Source of the DNA: DATKRB01 sp036501425
Lineage (GTDB): Bacteria > Actinomycetota > Acidimicrobiia > Acidimicrobiales > RAAP-2
Length of the DNA stretch: 11,973 bases
Assembly (NCBI GenBank): GCA_036501425.1
Contig: DASYAI010000020.1
Location: 1 to 11,973, forward strand
Direction: 5' to 3'
A model generated the notes under the pieces. The model was given only the letters and a program-made list of their open reading frames with translations. It had not been told where the DNA came from and ran no database searches. Every line of letters begins with the position of its first letter. The stretch's first letter is position 1. A program made the translations under genes and the position numbers. Shown one piece after another: positions 7,111 to 11,973 of the stretch.

Positions 7111-7130
7111 CCAGGGTCTAAAGTCACGAC
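7111..7130. promoter_or_regulatory. DosR/DevR-box-like palindrome
   Basis: The core gggtctaaagtcac (7114-7127) matches the mycobacterial DosR core GGGACTWWAGTCCC at 12 of 14 positions; the two mismatches are 7117 and 7126. Of the outer bases of the 20-bp consensus, only 7128-7129 (ga) also match. It is AT-rich at its centre in an otherwise very GC-rich region. It lies 118 bp upstream of ATG 6996 of the HTH–PNPOx gene, within the distance range known for mycobacterial DosR boxes. Because it is palindromic it could also act toward the PAP2 gene, but that start is about 330 bp away. A DevR-like regulator is encoded 1.3 kb to the left. Confidence 0.6.
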
Positions 7131-7186
7131 AAGCACTCGACCACGGCCGCTCCGCCGCCGCCGGTGACGCGGGTGTGAGCCCCGAA

Positions 7187-7232
7187 CCCCGGCGAGGACC
7201 GGCTCGCCGGAACCGGCCCCCGGCGAGGACCG
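7187..7232 (+). repeat. 15-bp direct repeat pair with interposed hairpin
   Basis: ccccggcgaggaccg occurs at 7187-7201 and 7218-7232. Within this, ccggcgag (7189-7196) and ctcgccgg (7203-7210) form a perfect 8-bp stem with the 6-base loop gaccgg. It could be a small-RNA or terminator-like structure, or a duplicated operator. Confidence 0.5.
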
Positions 7233-7238
7233 ACGCGG

Positions 7239-7276
7239 CGATCCTCGGGCTCGGAGACCGATCCTCGGGCTCGGAG
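7239..7276 (+). repeat. Perfect 18-bp tandem repeat, period 20 bp
   Basis: cgatcctcgggctcggag occurs at 7239-7256 and again, identically, at 7259-7276, separated by two bases. The 20-bp period is close to two helical turns, so both copies would face the same side of the DNA. It follows immediately after the 15-bp repeat pair. Confidence 0.7.
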
Positions 7277-7412
7277 GAGACAATGTCGTCGCCCGAATGC
7301 TCGCTTCGCGGCCGACCGCGCTGCTTGATCCCAGATGGTGATGCGAGCGATCGGAGCGGGCGATGCAGGCGGCCTCCCCGTCGGATCGACGCGTTTGGTT
7401 TGCATCCCGCGT

Positions 7413-7421
7413 TGTTACAAT
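7413..7421 (+). promoter_or_regulatory. Extended -10 promoter of the PAP2 gene
   Basis: tgttacaat provides a TGn extension plus TACAAT (5/6 to TATAAT). A poor -35 (TTTGGT at 7394-7399) sits 16 bases upstream, which suits an extended -10 promoter. Predicted transcription start is near 7428, giving a leader of about 30 bases before ATG 7458. Confidence 0.5.
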
Positions 7422-7457
7422 TGACGCTACTGGACCGGACCGCTCCCCGAGGTTGCG

Positions 7458-8402
7458 ATGCGCTACCCCCTAGTCGACTCACGACCGCAGGCGGCCTCGC
7501 CGACCATCGGGTCTGGCCTCGAAACCGCAGCCAGGGCCCCCGAGGCGGTCAGTTACTCGACCGAGGCAGCGCCCGTCACGGCGCCGGCCGTCACCGAGTC
7601 CGCCTCCGCCGAGCGGACCGGGGCGCGGTCGGCAGCCTGGTGGCGGTCGGCAAGCTGGTGGCGCCTGTCCCGCGAGCTGCTCATCGTCGGAGCCTTCTGC
7701 GCCGTCTACGAGCTCCTCCGCACCGACATGGTGCAAGACGGCGCCGAAGCGGGGCGGCACGCGCTGGACATCGTCCGCCTCGAGACGGGGATCAACCTCT
7801 TCCACGAAGAGAGCATCCAAGCTGCATTCCTGCGGGTGCCCGATCTCGTCCGGTCGTTCAATCTCTACTACGGCGCGACCCACTTCGTGGTGCCCGTCGC
7901 CGCGTTGGTCTGGCTCGCGCTGCGCCATCCGGACCGCTACCCGCGAGCCCGGAACCTGCTGGCGACCGTCACCGGGATCGGGTTCATCTGCTTCTGGCTC
8001 TTCCCCGTGGCACCGCCACGGCTGCTGCCAGCCCGGTTCGGCATCATCGACACGCTCGTCACCCTGGGCAAATCGGGTCACTTCACGACCGTCCTGATCA
8101 ACAGCGCGGGAGACGTGTACGCGGCGATGCCCAGCCTCCACGTGGCGTGGGCGCTGTGGAGCACCGTTGCCCTCTACCCGGTCGTCCGCCATCGGGTCCT
8201 CCGGGTGCTGCTGGTCGCCTACCCGGCCCTCACGACCCTCGTCGTCGTCACGACCGGCAACCACTTCTTCTTCGACGCCGCAGCCGGCGCCATTCTGGTC
8301 TGCGTGGCGTGGGTCCTGGTGACGTACGTGCCGTCCCGTCTGGCCACCCTTGCCCGCACCACCGGCCTCGCTCCGATGCGCCACCGGGCCGAGCACCACT
8401 GA
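7458..8402 (+). CDS. PAP2_3-type membrane phosphatase / inositol-phosphotransferase-like protein
   Basis: A 314-aa multi-spanning membrane protein of the PAP2 superfamily, in the branch related to inositol phosphorylceramide synthases (PF14378-like). The first 60 or so residues are a Ser/Ala/Thr/Glu-rich cytoplasmic tail. TM segments follow at about 72-87, 142-157, 167-184, 226-243, 247-266 and 275-291. Phosphatase motifs: PPRLLP 186-191 with R188; AMPSLHVAW 223-231 with H228; TTGNHFFFDA 265-274 with H269 and D273. These supply the Arg, two His and Asp expected at the active site. Members dephosphorylate lipid phosphates or transfer phospho-head groups, such as inositol or glycerol phosphates, at the outer membrane face. 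Start: ATG 7458 with GAGG at 7449-7452. It has its own promoter and converges on the CoA-transferase gene across a dyad. The exact lipid substrate cannot be read from sequence. Confidence 0.9.
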   Translation: MRYPLVDSRPQAASPTIGSGLETAARAPEAVSYSTEAAPVTAPAVTESASAERTGARSAAWWRSASWWRLSRELLIVGAFCAVYELLRTDMVQDGAEAGRHALDIVRLETGINLFHEESIQAAFLRVPDLVRSFNLYYGATHFVVPVAALVWLALRHPDRYPRARNLLATVTGIGFICFWLFPVAPPRLLPARFGIIDTLVTLGKSGHFTTVLINSAGDVYAAMPSLHVAWALWSTVALYPVVRHRVLRVLLVAYPALTTLVVVTTGNHFFFDAAAGAILVCVAWVLVTYVPSRLATLARTTGLAPMRHRAEHH

Positions 8403-8405
8403 CGA

Positions 8406-8437
8406 TCGCCTGACGGCGGCCGATCCCCCTCAGGCGA
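8406..8437. terminator. 8-bp inverted repeat between convergent stops
   Basis: tcgcctga (8406-8413) and tcaggcga (8430-8437) are perfectly complementary with a 16-base loop. The right arm overlaps the CoA-transferase stop codon and the left arm starts 3 bases after the PAP2 stop, so it could serve both genes. Confidence 0.5.
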
Positions 8438-9635
8438 CGACGCCCGACGAGCGAAGCTCCTCGACCTCGGCCGCCGACAGGCCCATCTCGGCCAGGATGT
8501 CGTCGGTGTGCTGGCCGAAGCTGGGGGCGGGCGGTGGGTCTCCCGCCTCTTCGTCGAAGAGAATCGGAGGGACCGGTAGCCGGAGGGTCCCCCCGGGGTA
8601 CTCGACCGGCCGCAGGAACCCGTTGGCCACCGTCTGGGGGTCGTCGAACACCTCGGCGGGCGTCTGCACGCTCGACCAGGCCCCCTTGGCGGTGGCCAGC
8701 GTGTTGCGCCATTCCTCCAACGTGTGCTGGGAGAACACCTCGTCGAGGATGGCCACCCCGGCGGCGACGTTCTCGTTGCGCGCCGCCGACGTCGCAAACC
8801 GTGGATCGCTCGCCAGCTCGGGGCGGCCGATGTGCTCGCAAAAATCGACCCACTCGTCCTGGTGGTCACCGAGGAAGGACAGCAGCACGAACCGCCCGTC
8901 CCCGCTGCGGTAGGTGTTCGTCGTCGGATGCCGCTGGTCGTGGCGAGCCCGGGCCCCCGCGGCCATGAAGTCCGACCCGAGCCCCGAGGAGATGATCGAG
9001 GGTCCGTTGAACCAGATGGCGGTCCCGAGCAGGGATCCGTCGACGACCGAGCCCTTGCCGGTCCGCTCCCGCTTGAGCAGGGCAGCGCAGATCCCACCGG
9101 CCAGCGTCATGCCCGAAATCCCGTCGCCGTGGCCGACCATGCCCGGGGGGAAGTCGATGCCGGCGACCCCCATGGCCGACGAGGCCAGGGTTCCCCTCCC
9201 CCACCAGGTGATCCCGTCGTAGCCGCTGCGCTGGGCGTCGGGGCCCTTCGGACCCTGACCCGAGCCCCGGGCATAGATGATGTTCGGGTTGAGGGCCTGG
9301 ATGTCGGCGACGTCGAACCCCAGGCTCTTGCGGGTCCGGGGCAGGTAGCTGGTCAGGAAGACGTCGGCGTCCCGGACCAATCGATAGAGCAGCTCCCGCC
9401 CTCGATCGGCCTTCAGGTCGATGGCGATGGCACGCTTCCCCCGGCCATAATGGCGGTACATCCAGGTCTCGCCGTCGGGCATCTCGGTGCCCTTCAAGAA
9501 GCGCACCGGATCGGGCGAGTGGGGCCCCTCGACCTTGATGACGTCGGCTCCCCAGTGCGCCAGCACGCCGCCGGCCGAGGGGACGAACGCCCACATCGTC
9601 AGGTCGACCACTCGAATGCCTTCGAGGATGTCCAT
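8430..9635 (-). CDS. Class III CoA-transferase (CaiB/BaiF/formyl-CoA transferase family)
   Basis: A 401-aa enzyme that moves CoA between carboxylic acids through an aspartyl-CoA thioester. Family signs in order: LEGIRVVDLT near the start, GADVIKVE 29-36, GKRAIAIDLK 66-75, the DVFL/ARGSGQGP region, SGYDGITWW 137-145, the catalytic aspartate most likely D171 in GHGDGISGMTLA (equivalent to Asp169 of formyl-CoA transferase), and FGQHTDDIL with E.GLS near the end. Length is normal for the family. Start: ATG 9635 with a purine-rich GAGGAGAGGAG upstream. It lies downstream of the substrate-binding-protein gene on the same strand, 133 bp apart with a terminator-like dyad between. Relatives act on carnitine, bile acids, oxalate, steroids, mesaconate and others, so the substrate is open. 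The adjacent solute-binding protein makes an imported organic acid plausible. Confidence 0.94.
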   Translation of the reverse strand: MDILEGIRVVDLTMWAFVPSAGGVLAHWGADVIKVEGPHSPDPVRFLKGTEMPDGETWMYRHYGRGKRAIAIDLKADRGRELLYRLVRDADVFLTSYLPRTRKSLGFDVADIQALNPNIIYARGSGQGPKGPDAQRSGYDGITWWGRGTLASSAMGVAGIDFPPGMVGHGDGISGMTLAGGICAALLKRERTGKGSVVDGSLLGTAIWFNGPSIISSGLGSDFMAAGARARHDQRHPTTNTYRSGDGRFVLLSFLGDHQDEWVDFCEHIGRPELASDPRFATSAARNENVAAGVAILDEVFSQHTLEEWRNTLATAKGAWSSVQTPAEVFDDPQTVANGFLRPVEYPGGTLRLPVPPILFDEEAGDPPPAPSFGQHTDDILAEMGLSAAEVEELRSSGVVA

Positions 9636-9719
9636 GGTCAGCTCACTCCTCTCCTCGGGGTCGTCGGCTCTTCTCGGGGTCTGGGCCTCGAGCGTGCTGC
9701 GACGACGGACGGCACCGCC

Positions 9720-9751
9720 CCGAGAACGCCCGGCCGTTGGCCGGTGCTCGG
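9720..9751 (-). terminator. Hairpin downstream of the substrate-binding protein
   Basis: ccggcc (9730-9735), loop gtt, ggccgg (9739-9744) forms a tight 6-bp stem. An outer ccgag/ctcgg pair (9720-9724, 9747-9751) adds 5 bp after a small asymmetric internal loop. It lies 17 bases past the stop codon and could end or reduce transcription before the CoA-transferase gene. Confidence 0.5.
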
Positions 9752-9768
9752 CGGCGCCGGGGCAGCCG

Positions 9769-11052
9769 TCACGACGCCGGAAGCTTCTCGAGCGGCGCGC
9801 AGACCGGTCTTCCCTTGTGGGTGTCGTAGTACTTGCCCGATCGCAACTGCACGTAATAGAAGCACTCGGTCTTGGCCAGCCCGGCCAGGGTGCCGAAGTT
9901 GGCGTAGGTGAGCGTGTCGGGCAGCAGGCCGCCGGCGTTGTAGCTGGTCAACTGCCTCAAGTTGGTGATGAAGGACGGCTGGGTGGGATTCGGGCCGGCC
10001 AACTGGAGCCCCTTGATCATCAGGTCGGCCGATACATAGGCGAAGAGGGTTCCCAGGTCCGGTATGCCGCCCTTGTAACTGGTGTCGTACTTCTTCAGCG
10101 CGGCGAGCATGGCCTTGGTGGCCGGGTTGGGCGTCACCATGTTGAACTCGGTCGAGAAGTAGGCCCCGTCCAGCGCGCTGGTCGACAACGGCTGGGACAG
10201 TACCTGCTGGTCGTAGCCGGTAAAGTAGAGCTGCTTGGCGTCACTGCCCTCGTTCTTGAGCGCGTTGGCCACCCCCACGTCGGTGCTGTCGACGGCCGAG
10301 ATCACCACGCCGTTGCAGCCGGCGTGATCGATCGCCAAGGCGTCGGTGGTGAAGTTGACGCCGCCGATCGGTACCTGGACGTCTCGGTAGCAGGCCGAGA
10401 CGCCGTTCTTCTTCGACGCGGTCAGGATCTCGTTCATCTCCTGGGCGATAGAGCTGTAGGTGATGCCGGCCAGCTTGGTGACGCCCAAGGACTTCATGAA
10501 GGGGCTGACGTAGTCGTACACCGGGTAGACGCCATCCAGCGGCGCTCCGTTCCCAGGGACATTCGCCTCGAACGCGTCGAACACGTTGGAGTCCACGGTG
10601 TTCGTCCCCCAGGTCGTCACCGGGACATGCAGGCCTGCCAGCACGTGGTCGCCGGACTCGTAGTCGTCGTCGATCGCCGAGTCCTCGATCACCCCGAACA
10701 CGTTGGATCCTCCCAACTCGGAGGCGACCGTGGCCGCCGTGGTGGGGGTGGATTGATCGTCCTTCACGACCAGCTTGAGCTTGCGGCCGTCGACGCCGCC
10801 TTGCGCGTTCTGGACGGCGAATCGGGCGAGCGCTCCCCCTCCGCTGTCGGAGAACGTGGGCGCGGCCGGGCCCGTCTCCGACGTGACGAACCCGATGGTG
10901 ATCGAGTTGGCGGTGACGCCGGGCGCGCCGCTCGTGGACGCGGCGCCGGCCGGCACCGACCCGTAGCCGACGACAAGACACCCCACGACCAGTGGCAGGG
11001 CGCAGGCCAGGGCGGACGCCCTCGCCCTCCGGACACGCCCCAGTGCGCGCAT
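9769..11052 (-). CDS. ABC transporter substrate-binding protein, Leu/Ile/Val (type I periplasmic) family
   Basis: A 427-aa exported solute receptor. The signal peptide has a basic start (MRALGRVRRAR), a hydrophobic core, and a Sec cleavage site after about residue 38 (PAGAA before STSG). A possible lipobox, VVGC with C25, would instead give a lipoprotein anchor. The mature part begins GVTANSITIGFV and SETGPA, typical of LivJ-like receptors, followed by an N-lobe with NAQGGVDGRKLKLVVKDDQSTP, a hinge region, and a C-lobe with YFSTEF, AYVSADLMIKGLQLAG and a tail holding two cysteines (ECFYY, PVCAP) that may pair. The start is ATG 11052 because of the strong AGGGGGG just upstream; a GTG at 11100 would put 16 odd residues before the signal peptide. 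No permease or ATPase gene is in the window. Ligands of the family include amino acids, amides, aromatic acids and other small carboxylates. Confidence 0.92.
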   Translation of the reverse strand: MRALGRVRRARASALACALPLVVGCLVVGYGSVPAGAASTSGAPGVTANSITIGFVTSETGPAAPTFSDSGGGALARFAVQNAQGGVDGRKLKLVVKDDQSTPTTAATVASELGGSNVFGVIEDSAIDDDYESGDHVLAGLHVPVTTWGTNTVDSNVFDAFEANVPGNGAPLDGVYPVYDYVSPFMKSLGVTKLAGITYSSIAQEMNEILTASKKNGVSACYRDVQVPIGGVNFTTDALAIDHAGCNGVVISAVDSTDVGVANALKNEGSDAKQLYFTGYDQQVLSQPLSTSALDGAYFSTEFNMVTPNPATKAMLAALKKYDTSYKGGIPDLGTLFAYVSADLMIKGLQLAGPNPTQPSFITNLRQLTSYNAGGLLPDTLTYANFGTLAGLAKTECFYYVQLRSGKYYDTHKGRPVCAPLEKLPAS

Positions 11053-11056
11053 ACAG

Positions 11057-11063
11057 CCCCCCT
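11057..11063 (-). promoter_or_regulatory. Ribosome binding site of the substrate-binding protein
   Basis: AGGGGGG in the minus direction, 4 bases before ATG 11052. It supports this start over the in-frame GTG at 11100. Confidence 0.6.
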
Positions 11064-11068
11064 GATCG

Positions 11069-11096
11069 GGCAGGCCGGCGTCCGGCCGGGCCTGCC
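11069..11096 (-). promoter_or_regulatory. Strong leader hairpin before the substrate-binding protein
   Basis: Plus-strand ggcaggccggc (11069-11079) pairs with gccgg-g-cctgcc (11085-11096): 11 bp with one bulged base and a 5-base loop. It ends 5 bases from the ribosome binding site, within the predicted 5' leader. It could act as an attenuator, an RNA-stability element or a protein site. Confidence 0.5.
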
Positions 11097-11169
11097 ACAA
11101 CCACCGCTATGACAGCATCTGCCAACTGCTTGATCGACAAATGCTTCGTCGGATTGGAACCCCGATGCG

Positions 11170-11199
11170 ATGATAAGCACAGGGGCGCAACGGTCGCAA
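11170..11199 (-). promoter_or_regulatory. Candidate promoter of the substrate-binding protein
   Basis: In the minus direction, TTGCGA (11199-11194), an 18-base spacer, and TATCAT (11175-11170; 5/6 to consensus). The predicted start near 11163 would give a leader of about 110 bases that includes the hairpin above. Confidence 0.42.
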
Positions 11200-11207
11200 T
11201 CGTCACC

Positions 11208-11228
11208 GCGGGCGGGGCCGTCGCCCGC
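11208..11228 (-). terminator. GC-rich hairpin directly after the uvrA-family gene
   Basis: gcgggcg (11208-11214) and cgcccgc (11222-11228) form a perfect 7-bp stem with a 7-base loop, 3 bases past the stop codon. The position and strength fit an intrinsic terminator without a T-tract. Confidence 0.55.
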
Positions 11229-11231
11229 ACG

Positions 11232-11972
11232 TCAACGACGGCGCGTCAGCCCGAGATGTTGGGCCAGCCACGGGCCAGTCACGCTGTCCGGCGCGATGGC
11301 GACCTCGGGGGGGCTCCCCGTCGCGACGATCCTTCCGCCCTCGGGTCCCGCTCCCGGTCCGACGTCGATGAGGTAGTCGCACGCCGCAAGGAGGTCGAGA
11401 TCGTGGTCGATGACCACGATCGTCGCGCCGGCGTCGATCAGCCGGTCGAGGACTCGGATAAACGTCCCGACGTCGCGCGGGTGCAGTCCAGTGGTCGGCT
11501 CGTCGAAGACGTAGAGCGTGTCGCGCTGGCTCCTGCGCAGTCGGGAGGCGATCCGCAACCGCTGGGACTCACCGCCGGACAGCGACGGGGTCGACTCGCC
11601 GAGGTGGAGGTAGCCGAGCCCGACCTCTGCCACCGGCCGCAACGGGCCGAGGACTCGAGGCTGATCGGCGAAGTGCGTCAGCGCCTCGTCGATACTCAAG
11701 GCCAGGACGTCGGCGATCGTCATCCCCCCCACCTGGACCTCGAGGGTGGCTTCGTTGAAGCGCGCTCCGCCACAGGTCGGGCACGTGATCGGTACGTCCG
11801 GCAGGTACTGGACGTCGAGGTCGATGGCGCCGAGCCCGAAGCAGGTCGGGCACTGCCCCTCACGGGTGTTGAAGGAGAAGTGGCCCGGCTTCCACCTTCG
11901 CCGTCGAGCCAGCGCCGAACCCGCGAACACGCGGCGGATCTTGTCGAACGCACCGCAGTAGGTCGCCAGCGT
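11232..11972 (-). CDS. uvrA: UvrA-family excinuclease ATPase, C-terminal part (gene runs off window)
   Basis: The C-terminal 246 residues of a UvrA-type tandem ABC ATPase, the damage-recognition subunit of nucleotide excision repair. The reading frame is open to the window edge (…TYCGAFDKIRRVFA), so the GTG at 11930 is internal. Numbering from the first full codon: zinc-finger cysteines C41, C44, C64 and C67 (CPTC…CPTCGGARFN), ABC signature LSGGESQRL 131-139, Walker B LYVFDEPTTGLHP with D157/E158, and H190 in VVIDHDLD. It then ends at the expected place. All C-terminal ATPase parts are intact. The shortened RRSQRDTLYVF segment and the DYLIDVGPGAG.EGG wording may point to a UvrA2/DrrC-like paralogue and not the housekeeping UvrA; the missing N-terminal part, including the UvrB-binding region, would tell. 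Confidence 0.92.
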   Translation of the reverse strand, partial: TLATYCGAFDKIRRVFAGSALARRRRWKPGHFSFNTREGQCPTCFGLGAIDLDVQYLPDVPITCPTCGGARFNEATLEVQVGGMTIADVLALSIDEALTHFADQPRVLGPLRPVAEVGLGYLHLGESTPSLSGGESQRLRIASRLRRSQRDTLYVFDEPTTGLHPRDVGTFIRVLDRLIDAGATIVVIDHDLDLLAACDYLIDVGPGAGPEGGRIVATGSPPEVAIAPDSVTGPWLAQHLGLTRRR

Positions 11973-11973
11973 C

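Larger units (their letters stand above)
6997..7457. other. 461-bp divergent intergenic region
   Basis: This region lies between the HTH–PNPOx gene (-) and the PAP2 gene (+). It holds the DosR-like palindrome, two families of direct repeats, an 8-bp-stem hairpin and an extended -10 promoter, each listed separately. Frames on both strands are open for stretches but Arg/Pro/Gly-rich and without a convincing product. The segment about 7285-7390 shows nothing I can name. Confidence 0.6.

Noticed and set aside
5837..7111. One long minus-strand frame spanning the 114-aa gene and the HTH–PNPOx gene
   Set aside because: It encodes the 114-aa protein only at its end; across the HTH–PNPOx gene it is a shadow frame. 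The two products are in different frames with separate starts.
7283..8413. ATG at 7283 with an excellent GGAGGAG site, opening a long plus-strand frame
   Set aside because: The site is produced by the 18-bp tandem repeat, and the frame runs as an Arg/Pro-rich shadow through the PAP2 gene. A short leader peptide cannot be ruled out but nothing supports one.
9487..11112. 541-codon plus-strand frame opposite the binding-protein gene
   Set aside because: Antisense shadow of a gene with a signal peptide and clear family motifs; composition is Val/Gly/Arg/Asp-biased.

Overview
The window is very GC-rich, with dense, mostly single-frame coding, GTG as well as ATG starts, and proteins that look actinobacterial: a DevR/DosR-type regulator, a DosS-like kinase, a PAP2_3 phosphatase, a class III CoA-transferase and an HTH–PNPOx fusion. 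A soil or freshwater actinomycete, perhaps an Acidimicrobiia-like lineage, is the best guess. No rRNA or marker gene is present to fix this. I see no tRNA, CRISPR array, insertion sequence or phage gene.

Layout, left to right: (1) the 3' part of ftsH (+), running in from the left edge; (2) a histone-deacetylase-family amidohydrolase (-), possibly preceded by a tiny overlapping ORF; (3) a two-TM membrane protein of unknown function (+); (4) a single-GAF, DosS-like histidine kinase (-); (5) a DevR/DosR-like response regulator (+), divergent from the kinase; (6) a 114-aa protein of unknown function (-); (7) an XRE-HTH/PNPOx fusion (-); (8) a 461-bp divergent intergenic region holding a DosR-box-like palindrome, direct repeats and a promoter; (9) a PAP2_3-type membrane phosphatase (+); (10) a CaiB/BaiF CoA-transferase (-); (11) a Leu/Ile/Val-type ABC substrate-binding protein (-); (12) the 3' part of a uvrA-family gene (-), running off the right edge. 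Adjacent genes often face each other, and several convergent junctions or gene ends carry terminator-like dyads.

The most interesting part is 3.8-7.5 kb. It resembles a compact dormancy or redox-sensing (Dos) module. The kinase keeps the GAF histidine that aligns with the haem ligand of mycobacterial DosS but has one GAF domain instead of two. The regulator is close to mycobacterial DevR throughout. The palindrome gggtctaaagtcac, 12/14 to the DosR core, lies 118 bp upstream of the HTH–PNPOx gene. My working model, which is inference, is that the kinase/regulator pair controls the HTH–PNPOx gene and perhaps the 114-aa gene behind it. The CoA-transferase and binding protein on the right lie in the same direction and may serve uptake and CoA activation of an organic acid, but their substrate cannot be read from sequence.
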